A stretch of DNA of 8,775 nucleotides from SZUA-370 sp034003955 (GTDB taxonomy: Bacteria; Spirochaetota; Spirochaetia; Treponematales; UBA12059). Both the position numbers and the translations under genes were made by a program. Within the stretch, counting starts at the first letter, position 1. Each line of letters begins with the position of its first letter. Shown one piece after another: positions 1 through 6,270 of this stretch. The notes beneath the pieces were generated by a model. That model was given only the letters and a program-made list of their open reading frames with translations, ran no database searches and was not told where the DNA came from. The DNA lies in NCBI GenBank assembly GCA_034003955.1, contig JAVEXO010000080.1, positions 1-8,775 on the forward strand, in the 5' to 3' direction.

Positions 1-2385
1 AACTGCGGTCTGCCATACTACGCCGGAGGCCTCATAGCGGATCGCGACCGTCTCTTTGTAATGACTCCAGAGACTTTCAAGGCATGGCTCAATGTAGACG
101 TCCGCACAGGAACAGAGGCTGTTTCTTTCGACAGCGCGACCAAGACGGTGACCATCCTCGATCGTCGCACCGGCGCACGCCATGTCGAAAAGTATGACGC
201 CCTCGTGCTTTCTCCTGGCGCAGAGCCTTTGAGGCCTCCTATTCCGGGCATAGATCTAGAAGGCATCTATACGCTTCGCTCGGTGCCGGACGTCGACGCC
301 ATAAAGAAACATGTAGAGCAGAAGCGACCCGAGAGAGCCATCATCGTCGGCGGCGGTTTCATTGGCCTTGAGATGGCAGAGAACCTGCACGCTCGTGGCG
401 TCTTTGTAACCATCGTAGAAGCCCAGGATCAGGTGATGAACGTCCTGGACGTAGAAATGGCCGCCATGGTCCATCAGCAGCTCAAGAACAAGAATGTAGA
501 GTTGTATCTGTCCGATGGCGTCTCATCATTCGAGCGGAAAGGCAGCCGCATAGTCGTACGTCTGGCATCCGGGGCCGAGCTTCCCGCTGATATAGTCATA
601 CTGTCTATAGGTGTACGGCCGGATACCAAGCTAGCCAAGGATGCTGGCATAGCGCTTGCGCCCAACGGAGGCATCCTGGTGGACGAGCGGATGCGAACCA
701 ATGCCCCAGACGTATACGCCCTCGGGGACGCCGCGTCATTCATGCACCCCGTGCTTGGCGAGCCTCTAGGCATACCCTTGGCAGGGCCGGCCAACAAGCA
801 GGCCCGCATCGTCGCCGATACCATAACAGGCAGAGCGGGACCAGCCTGGAAGGGAGCCATAGGCACGAGCATAGCCAAGGTTTTCGATATTACAGCGGCT
901 TCAACAGGCTTGTCAGAGAAGGTGCTTAAAGCCGCAGGCATCGCCGTTTCGTCAATAGTCACCCATGGCTCGAGCCATGCCGGCTACTATCCGGGAGCCC
1001 TTCCTATCACGCTCAAGACAATATACGACTCCAAGACAGGCAGGCTCTACGGTGCCCAGGTCGTAGGTTGGGACGGAGTGGATAAACGCATAGATGTTCT
1101 AGCCGAGGCCGTCAGGCATGGGCATTCCATCCTCGATCTGGCTGAATTTGAGCATGCCTACGCCCCGCCGTTTTCCAGCGCAAAAGATCCCGTCAATATA
1201 GCCGGCATGGCCGCCCAGAATGCCATGGAAGGCCTTACGCGCATCGTGGCCTGGAACGAGGTGCAAGCCATGATAGACGGAGGAGCCTTCCTCCTTGACG
1301 TCCGGACGACAGAAGAATTCTCTCTTGGGAGCATTCCAGGGGCTATAAACATTCCCAACGACACACTCCGGGAGCGCCTGGGCGAGGTGCCACGTGACAG
1401 GCCTGTGCTTGTGTTCTGCAGCGTGGGGCTCCGTGGCTACCTGGCCGAGCGTATCTTGAGGCAGCATGGCTGGAGCGATGTCGGCAATCTATCGGGCGGC
1501 TTGAAGACATGGGAAATAGCAACTGAGCGACAGGCCAATACGGGAGTCTACAAGCCAGGCATGGCCGGTATTCAGCTAGGCTTAGGGAAGGCTACATCAA
1601 GCCTGAGGGAGACATACGCAGAAGGTTCGGGCATGCCAGACCTCCTGGCTCGCGCCAGCGACGTGACGGTGCGGGTTGACGCCTGTGGGCTACAGTGCCC
1701 AGGTCCCATCATGCGGCTCAAGAAAGAGGCCGACAAGCTGCCTCAGGGTGGCCGTATAATCCTCTCGGCTACCGATCCTGGCTTTGCCCGAGACGTGCAG
1801 GCCTGGTCAAACATGACAGGTAACCGCCTTCTGTCCATTGAAGAATCTACTGGCATCATAACGGCTGTCGTAGAGAAGGGCACAGGCGTAAAGCCTAGCT
1901 CCGGTGGCGGCTCCCTGGATGGGGCAACCTTTGTAGTATTCTCAGATGATCTAGACAAGGCCCTGGCGAGCCTCGTTCTGGCAAACGGCGCCGCGAGCGC
2001 GGGCAAGAAGCCAACGATGTTCTTCACCTTCTGGGGCCTGTCTGTCATAAAGCGAGCAAAGAAACCTCGTGTGGCCAAGGACTTCATGGGTAGGATGTTC
2101 TCGATGATGCTACCCGCCCACATGGGCAAGCTGAGCCTTTCAAAGATGAACTTTGGAGGCGCAGGCGGTTTGATGATGAAGGGCAGGATGAAATCCAAGA
2201 AGGTAGACCAGCTAGAAGTGATGATGGAGCACGCCCTGCGTTCAGGCGTTCGCCTCGTAGCCTGCCAGATGTCTATGGACATCATGGGTGTAACCCGTGA
2301 GGAGCTGATTGACGGCGTGGAGATAGGCGGCGTGGCTACCTACATGGAAGCTGCGACCAACGCCAACGTCAATCTGTTCATATAA
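1..2385 (+). CDS. CoA-disulfide reductase / rhodanese / TusA / DsrE fusion protein (5' end outside window)
   Basis: Probable FAD- and NAD(P)H-dependent thiol/persulfide reductase fused to sulfur-carrier domains, cytoplasmic. The reading frame is open from base 1 and begins with the CGLPYYAGG motif, whose Cys (residue 2 here) is the redox Cys of CoA-disulfide reductases and NADH oxidases. About 40 N-terminal residues with the FAD GxGxxG are therefore missing, and the ATG at 61 is internal. Numbering from base 1: NAD(P) motif GGGFIG at about 117-122, FAD motif ALGD at about 240-243, reductase dimerisation domain to about 405 with HAYAPPFS near 385-392. A rhodanese domain spans about 415-515 with active-loop Cys473 (CSVGLRG). 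A TusA-like domain at about 555-628 has CGLQCPGP (CPxP Cys566). A DsrE2-like domain at about 643-794 has Cys755 (VACQMSMD). The domain order suggests sulfane sulfur is reduced or handed along a chain of cysteines inside one polypeptide. The physiological substrate (CoA persulfide, CoA disulfide or polysulfide) is not decided by sequence. Family assignment is firm. Confidence 0.92.
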   Translation, partial: NCGLPYYAGGLIADRDRLFVMTPETFKAWLNVDVRTGTEAVSFDSATKTVTILDRRTGARHVEKYDALVLSPGAEPLRPPIPGIDLEGIYTLRSVPDVDAIKKHVEQKRPERAIIVGGGFIGLEMAENLHARGVFVTIVEAQDQVMNVLDVEMAAMVHQQLKNKNVELYLSDGVSSFERKGSRIVVRLASGAELPADIVILSIGVRPDTKLAKDAGIALAPNGGILVDERMRTNAPDVYALGDAASFMHPVLGEPLGIPLAGPANKQARIVADTITGRAGPAWKGAIGTSIAKVFDITAASTGLSEKVLKAAGIAVSSIVTHGSSHAGYYPGALPITLKTIYDSKTGRLYGAQVVGWDGVDKRIDVLAEAVRHGHSILDLAEFEHAYAPPFSSAKDPVNIAGMAAQNAMEGLTRIVAWNEVQAMIDGGAFLLDVRTTEEFSLGSIPGAINIPNDTLRERLGEVPRDRPVLVFCSVGLRGYLAERILRQHGWSDVGNLSGGLKTWEIATERQANTGVYKPGMAGIQLGLGKATSSLRETYAEGSGMPDLLARASDVTVRVDACGLQCPGPIMRLKKEADKLPQGGRIILSATDPGFARDVQAWSNMTGNRLLSIEESTGIITAVVEKGTGVKPSSGGGSLDGATFVVFSDDLDKALASLVLANGAASAGKKPTMFFTFWGLSVIKRAKKPRVAKDFMGRMFSMMLPAHMGKLSLSKMNFGGAGGLMMKGRMKSKKVDQLEVMMEHALRSGVRLVACQMSMDIMGVTREELIDGVEIGGVATYMEAATNANVNLFI

Positions 2386-2403
2386 AAAGCGTTCGCGCGT
2401 GTC

Positions 2404-2432
2404 TTGACAGAAGTCCGGCCGCGCGCGAGAAT
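2404..2432 (+). promoter_or_regulatory. Sigma-70-type promoter candidate for the GNAT gene
   Basis: A perfect -35 hexamer TTGACA (2404-2409) is followed after 17 bases by GAGAAT (2427-2432), a 4/6 match to TATAAT. It begins 19 bases after the stop of the upstream fusion gene and would start transcription near 2439, giving a leader of about 180 bases before the ATG at 2620. An inverted repeat (TCGCGCG 2393-2399 with CGCGCGA 2422-2428, 22-base loop) overlaps it and could be a weak terminator or a binding site. Inferred from the hexamers only. Confidence 0.45.
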
Positions 2433-2501
2433 GTTTCATCTTTCCCGTAACGAGGTCTGTTTGAAGGCAACGGCGCTCTAGCGGATCGGTCAAGCCGAAC
2501 T

Positions 2502-2563
2502 GCGAGACAGTACTACATAGACTAGCGTCTCGCTTTCCGGCCCTGGACGGGCGTTGCCCGTTC
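2502..2563 (+). promoter_or_regulatory. Hairpins in the leader upstream of the GNAT gene
   Basis: Two inverted repeats lie in the non-coding spacer between 2386 and 2619. The first is GCGAGAC (2502-2508) with GTCTCGC (2527-2533), an 18-base loop, followed by TTT. The second is a tight hairpin, ACGGGC (2547-2552), loop GTT, GCCCGT (2556-2561), extendable by one G-U and one G-C pair to 2545-2563. The first could be a weak terminator of the upstream gene. Together they could structure the GNAT leader. I recognise no known riboswitch. No other coding sequence is convincing in this spacer. Confidence 0.35.
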
Positions 2564-2619
2564 TAAGGATGCGCCGTCCGCGCCCGTACCCGCCTTCATC
2601 CCCGTTATCAGGATTTCTA

Positions 2620-4041
2620 ATGAAGAATTCAATCGACATCAAGGGTCGTTCCCTCATCCTCTCGACGCCGGAGAACGACGCCGAATTCGACCGCATCGTA
2701 GAGCTCAACGATGCCGTGCATGGCATAGGCCAGCTCTGCCGTACCATCGACGTTTCCTACCCGGGAATTCCCCGTGACCACTGGTACGCGATTAGTGAAC
2801 CCGGCACGGGGCGCGTCCTATCCACGCTGTGTCGCTTGCCCACTACCTGGATCTATCGCGCCTCGGGACCCGGCCGAGCATCGGTGTACGAAGGCACGTC
2901 CGTCGATATCCCCGTAGCCGAACTGTCTTTCGTTGCGACAGCCACGGACGCCCGCGGCCTCGGCCTCTCGAGCCATTTGATACATCGTTACGAAGCGGAC
3001 TCCATTAAGCTCGGGTTCTCACTATCGACGATAGAGGGCATACCGTATTTTTATCGCCGCTTCGGCTACGAGTACGTGGCCCCGCTTAATGTCCAGCTCA
3101 GGCTGGGGCCCGGCCTATCGCCTCGGGAGGGCAATAAGCTCGACTCGTGGCGACCCTCGCAAGCGGGTATAGGCATGGCTCCCGGTGCCGCCGGACGGCT
3201 CACGCTTGCTGCCGAGGCGATCGCTCTCGGCTTGAGCTTCCGCGATGCCGGACAGGCCGACGCCCCGCTTGTATCGCGGCTTTTCGACGCCGCTAACCGC
3301 AACCTCGCCGTCGCAGCCAAGCGCGACGCAGGGCTGTGGGAATACCTTCTGGGGCCAGGTGCGAAGACAGAAGGCACGGCGCTACGGAGGCTCTTGGCCT
3401 ACCGCGGCGACGCCGTCGTCGGGTATTTCGGACTATGCCCCGACGGCTTCGGGCCCGGTTGGGCCATGCTCGAGGCGGCCGTCGACCCGGCACTAGCTGA
3501 CGGGGAGAGGCGTGCCGTCGCCTACGCGTTCCTGGCCGAGGCCGAGAAGGAGCGAGCCGCCCGAGGGGCCGCACATCTCGTCGTCTCGCTACCCAGGTCT
3601 CACGAGGCGTCGACCCTCGCGCTCGAGCTAGGCGCCGACGACCGTAAGGAATACGGTTGGCAGGCCAAGGTCCTGGATCCGGTCGGCTTCTGCGGGATCG
3701 TCGCCACGGTGCTGGAGGCACGCCTTGGCGCGTCGGCATGGAAGGGGAAACGGTTTTCGCTGTCTCTAGACTTGTACGGTATGGTTCTCAGGTTCGACTG
3801 GGATGGATCGCGCTTGGCGATAGGCGAGGAATCCGCGGTAGGTGATAACTCCGATAACGCGGAGGCCCCAGCTAACGCGGGACGCCTGCCGCCCGAGCTG
3901 TTTTCGCCGCTCGCTCTGGGGTACCGGAGCGTGGCAGACCTGCGGCGCCTGCGCCACGATGTGTCGATCTATGGGGAGACAGAATCGTTCCTCGATGCGC
4001 TCTTCCCGACCATAGACGCCTACGTTCACCAATTTATATAA
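2620..4041 (+). CDS. Eis-like GNAT acetyltransferase (two GNAT-like halves plus C-terminal SCP2-like domain)
   Basis: Predicted acetyl-CoA-dependent N-acetyltransferase, cytoplasmic, 473 residues, substrate unknown. I chose the ATG at 2620 because AGGA lies six bases upstream; the frame stays open further upstream but only from a TTG at 2554 with no good ribosome site. The first GNAT-like domain covers about 12-160, with the acetyl-CoA-binding stretch ELSFVATATDARGLGLSSHL (101-120; the RGLGLSS loop) and then IPYFYRRFGYEY (141-152), a typical GNAT closing motif. A second, more degenerate GNAT-like half covers about 205-350 (GDAVVGYFGL at 263-272). The remainder, about 355-473, resembles the SCP2-like C-terminal domain of Eis-type acetyltransferases, ending in a Leu/Phe-rich segment with LDALFP (458-463). 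The layout is typical of large GNAT proteins found widely in Gram-positives and spirochaetes. It follows a promoter candidate of its own and may be monocistronic or co-transcribed with the hydrolase downstream. Confidence 0.8.
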   Translation: MKNSIDIKGRSLILSTPENDAEFDRIVELNDAVHGIGQLCRTIDVSYPGIPRDHWYAISEPGTGRVLSTLCRLPTTWIYRASGPGRASVYEGTSVDIPVAELSFVATATDARGLGLSSHLIHRYEADSIKLGFSLSTIEGIPYFYRRFGYEYVAPLNVQLRLGPGLSPREGNKLDSWRPSQAGIGMAPGAAGRLTLAAEAIALGLSFRDAGQADAPLVSRLFDAANRNLAVAAKRDAGLWEYLLGPGAKTEGTALRRLLAYRGDAVVGYFGLCPDGFGPGWAMLEAAVDPALADGERRAVAYAFLAEAEKERAARGAAHLVVSLPRSHEASTLALELGADDRKEYGWQAKVLDPVGFCGIVATVLEARLGASAWKGKRFSLSLDLYGMVLRFDWDGSRLAIGEESAVGDNSDNAEAPANAGRLPPELFSPLALGYRSVADLRRLRHDVSIYGETESFLDALFPTIDAYVHQFI

Positions 4042-4049
4042 GCGAGTGG

Positions 4050-4098
4050 GGGGCGGCGATCGGGAAGATCGCCGCCCCGATGCAACGTTCGGGGCGGC
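4050..4098 (+). terminator. Pair of competing GC-rich hairpins (terminator or attenuator-like)
   Basis: The arm at 4050-4061 (GGGGCGGCGATC) pairs perfectly over 12 bp with 4067-4078, with loop GGGAA. The same right arm, read as GCCGCCCCGA at 4071-4080, can instead pair over 10 bp with TCGGGGCGGC at 4089-4098, with an 8-base loop. The two stems exclude each other because they share 4071-4078. Neither is followed by a T-run, so classical intrinsic termination is not clearly supported. The element starts nine bases after the GNAT stop and ends 34 bases before the SGNH start codon. It may end the GNAT transcript, protect its 3' end, or regulate read-through into the hydrolase. Confidence 0.55.
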
Positions 4099-4132
4099 CT
4101 CGTGTCTATATAAGGTGAAACGGAGCTCATTG

Positions 4133-4828
4133 ATGAACTTAGAAAATAAACATATTACTATATGGGGAGATTCAATCCTTAAAGGCGTCATACTCGACGA
4201 GGCTAATGGTCGCTATCAAGTGCTAGAGAATAACTGCGTAGATAGATTTGCAGCGCTCACCGGAGCCATAATAAATAATCACGCTAGCTTTGGCATGACG
4301 ACAGGAAAGGCGCTGGATCGTATAAAAAAATCGTTTATCAGAAAGGCACCCGAACGCGGCGATATAGTGTTGATAGAATTTGGTGGTAACGACTGCGATT
4401 TTCGCTGGGACGAGGTGTCTTCGAGCCCTGAGAGCCAACATTTGCCCAAGACGCCCATAGGGCAGTTTGGGCAGGCTCTCCAGGCAATAATAAACCTGTT
4501 CAAGTCAATCGATATACGGCCAGTGCTGATGGCCCTCCCCCCGCTCGAGCCGGGGCGATTCCTGGATTGGGTCTCAAGGGGTTTGAGCCGCGCCAATATC
4601 CTGGCCTGGCTGGGTGACGTTAATAGGATATATCGCTGGCAGGAGGCGTACAGCGATATAGTCGTCCAGAGCGCCCACGACAATGGCCTCCGCGTCATAG
4701 ACGTACGAAAGGATTTCTTGGTAAGCGACAGCTATGCCTCAAAATTCTGCGCAGACGGTATGCATCCCAACGAGGCCGGCCATCAGGTTATCCTGGAATC
4801 GATACTATCGTACGTCCGCAGCGCTTAG
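4133..4828 (+). CDS. SGNH/GDSL-family hydrolase, cytoplasmic
   Basis: Predicted esterase, lipase or acyl-hydrolase of the SGNH superfamily, 231 residues, natural substrate unknown. All four signature blocks are visible: GDS at 12-14 (nucleophile Ser14), Gly54 in block II (SFGMTTG), GGND at 84-87 (oxyanion Asn86), and DGMH at 208-211 supplying Asp208 and His211 of the triad. There is no signal peptide or membrane segment, so it should act in the cytoplasm; many small SGNH proteins of this kind deacylate sugars, CoA esters or phospholipids. I chose the ATG at 4133 because GGAG (4122-4125) lies seven bases upstream; the longer frame from 4046 would run through the hairpin region and is not credible. 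The 5' third is visibly richer in A and T than the neighbours, hinting at separate ancestry. It ends 26 bases before the convergent PAS gene. Confidence 0.85.
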   Translation: MNLENKHITIWGDSILKGVILDEANGRYQVLENNCVDRFAALTGAIINNHASFGMTTGKALDRIKKSFIRKAPERGDIVLIEFGGNDCDFRWDEVSSSPESQHLPKTPIGQFGQALQAIINLFKSIDIRPVLMALPPLEPGRFLDWVSRGLSRANILAWLGDVNRIYRWQEAYSDIVVQSAHDNGLRVIDVRKDFLVSDSYASKFCADGMHPNEAGHQVILESILSYVRSA

Positions 4829-4854
4829 GCCCGGTTCGATTAGCCACGGTTCGC

Positions 4855-5202
4855 CTAGCCTCGAACGAAGTGAGGCATGTCACCCGGGAGGACTAACGAT
4901 ACCTCCACAAGGCCGGCTACCTCCCCCGAATCATCGCGCCATGCACTCTGAAAGATAAGCTTCTTCTGCCCCGCCTTGTCTATCGTGTACACATTCTGGC
5001 CACCTGTTTCGAGGAGGCTCTGCACCATGGCCTTGGAGCGCTCGTTGTGGCAGGCCATCAGGGGCTTGCCAATGAGGGCCCGGCCGCCATCCTTGACGTA
5101 TGTGGTGGCCGACTTGTCATTCATGTAGATGATCCTGTGGTCCCTGTCTGAGACGGTTACCGCGCCGGGAAAACCTGTCACCCAATCGGGCATGCTGCTC
5201 AT
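4855..5202 (-). CDS. Stand-alone PAS-domain protein
   Basis: Small cytoplasmic sensor-like protein of 115 residues made of a single PAS fold with no attached output domain. Typical PAS features are present: an opening strand AVTVSDRDHRIIYMNDKSA (about 14-32), the IGKPLMACH segment (44-52), a middle strand NVYTIDKAGQKKLIFQSAW (70-88) and a closing strand VAGLVEVSLVLP (95-106). The tail MPHFVRG is characteristic of a family of short PAS proteins. The Cys51-His52 pair resembles the CHP motif of that family and of DUF438-type PAS domains and might bind a ligand or cofactor. The start is supported by AAGGAGA (5208-5214 on the complement) five bases upstream; Met4 is less well placed. It would have to signal through a partner encoded elsewhere. 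It runs divergently from speD, so shared control with polyamine synthesis is possible but unproven. Confidence 0.8.
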   Translation of the reverse strand: MSSMPDWVTGFPGAVTVSDRDHRIIYMNDKSATTYVKDGGRALIGKPLMACHNERSKAMVQSLLETGGQNVYTIDKAGQKKLIFQSAWRDDSGEVAGLVEVSLVLPGDMPHFVRG

Positions 5203-5251
5203 TATTGTCTCCTTAGATTACGTGTCGTTTTTAGGCTTGTATCTTCCATAC

Positions 5252-5280
5252 TTTACCAAAGCCGGCTACGACACTACAAT
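5252..5280 (+). promoter_or_regulatory. Sigma-70-type promoter candidate for speDE
   Basis: TTTACC (5252-5257, 4/6 match to the -35 consensus) is separated by exactly 17 bases from TACAAT (5275-5280, 5/6 match to -10). Transcription would start near 5287, about 40 bases upstream of the GTG proposed for speD. An inverted repeat CACGG (5288-5292) / CCGTG (5311-5315) lies at the start of the predicted leader. The whole 123-base divergent spacer also has to hold the PAS promoter, for which I find no clear hexamers. Confidence 0.5.
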
Positions 5281-5325
5281 GACCCTTCACGGTGAGCAAT
5301 AAAGCCATAGCCGTGTATCCTGCAC

Positions 5326-6270
5326 GTGACCACAAGACAGAAGGGGGATCAAGGCGAATTGGTACGACGAGTCAAAGGACAAAAAATAAAGCTGGACGGG
5401 TTCAATAACCTGACAAAGTCGCTGAGCTTCAATATCTACGACATCTGCTATGCCAGGTCAAAAGAATCACAGCTGGAATACCTCGAGTACGTAGACGAAG
5501 AGTACGACTCGACCAGGCTTGAGACAATAGTCGAGGAAGTCACCCGTATTATCAATGCAAAACTCGTACAGGTATCAACCCAGGACTATGATCCACGCGG
5601 TGCCAGTGTCGTCGCCTTGGTCAACGAGGATCACCCGCTTATAGGGACTGCGCCTTTCACGGCTCCCCATAGTATCCCCGCAGATCTTGTACCAGCAGGG
5701 CATTCGCTACCTGAAGGCCTGACAACCGACCCCTCAAGCACCCTCAGCGAAATACTGGCCATGAGCTCCCCAGCCGTCGTGGGACATCTTGACAAGAGCC
5801 ATATAGCCATCCATACCTACCCCGAATACAACGTGCAGTCTGGCATTGCAACCTTCAGGGTCGATATCGACATAGCCACCTGCGGCATGATAAGCCCCTT
5901 GTCGGCCCTGCACTACCTCATAGAAAGCTTCGAATCAGAGGTGGTCATCATAGACTACCGCGTGCGGGGCTTCACCCGTGACGGCCGTGGCACCAAGTAC
6001 TTCATAGACCACGACATATCGTCTATCCAGGATTACATTTCCGAGGACGCCCTTGAGGACTACACCGCGTACGACATCAATATAGTCTCGGATAACAATT
6101 TTCACACCAAGATGCGCAAGAAGGAAATAAAGCTTAAAGACTTCCTCTTTGGCGACGAGGTGACAAACCTCTTGCCCAAGGACAAGAAGAGAATCAAGCA
6201 GCTTATAGACCTTGAGGTGCAAGAGCTGTTCGAATCGAAGAACCTGGGCCGACGCATGGGTCTCTCATGA
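5326..6270 (+). CDS. speD: S-adenosylmethionine decarboxylase proenzyme, E. coli type
   Basis: Makes decarboxylated S-adenosylmethionine, the aminopropyl donor for spermidine. The proenzyme self-cleaves to leave a pyruvoyl group. The family is unmistakable: KLDGFNNLTKSLSFNIYDIC (22-41), QDYDPRGASV (86-95), HLDKSH with the cleavage bond Lys157-Ser158, His163 in HTYPE, Cys186 in ATCGMISPL, and YRVRGFTRD (211-219). The spacing Ser158/His163/Cys186 matches Ser112/His117/Cys140 of E. coli SpeD. The protein is 314 residues against 264 in E. coli. Most of the excess is a longer, Pro/Ser-rich stretch between about 100 and 153, just before the cleavage site, plus a short N-terminal extension. The start is uncertain: GTG at 5326 lacks a clear ribosome site, and a TTG at 5359 with AAGG nearby is an alternative; a stop at 5308 excludes anything further upstream. 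It overlaps speE by four bases (ATGA), implying translational coupling. Confidence 0.95.
   Translation: MTTRQKGDQGELVRRVKGQKIKLDGFNNLTKSLSFNIYDICYARSKESQLEYLEYVDEEYDSTRLETIVEEVTRIINAKLVQVSTQDYDPRGASVVALVNEDHPLIGTAPFTAPHSIPADLVPAGHSLPEGLTTDPSSTLSEILAMSSPAVVGHLDKSHIAIHTYPEYNVQSGIATFRVDIDIATCGMISPLSALHYLIESFESEVVIIDYRVRGFTRDGRGTKYFIDHDISSIQDYISEDALEDYTAYDINIVSDNNFHTKMRKKEIKLKDFLFGDEVTNLLPKDKKRIKQLIDLEVQELFESKNLGRRMGLS

Noticed and set aside
1743..2285. 180-residue frame on the - strand inside the fusion gene
   Set aside because: Antisense shadow of the TusA/DsrE coding region, with no recognisable domain or ribosome site.
2510..2526. GTACTA-N7-TAG sequence resembling the palindrome upstream of the ABC gene
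   Set aside because: Only one half-site is complete and the spacing differs; probably chance within a hairpin loop.
2554..2619. Upstream TTG start extending the GNAT protein by 22 residues
   Set aside because: The extension is Pro/Arg-rich and reads through the leader hairpin; the ATG at 2620 has a well-placed AGGA.
3293..3739. 148-residue Arg/Pro-rich frame on the - strand
   Set aside because: Low-complexity translation typical of the antisense of a GC-rich gene; the + strand GNAT frame explains the sequence.
4107..4114. TATATAAG as a -10 box for the SGNH gene
   Set aside because: No acceptable -35 hexamer at 16-18 bases upstream; kept only as a possibility.
4046..4132. Upstream start extending the SGNH hydrolase by 29 residues
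   Set aside because: It would translate the strong hairpin pair, and the ATG at 4133 has GGAG at good spacing right before the conserved opening strand.
4829..4865. GTTCGA/TCGAAC inverted repeat between the SGNH and PAS genes as a terminator
   Set aside because: Inner pairing is poor and there is no T-run on either strand; too weak to list.
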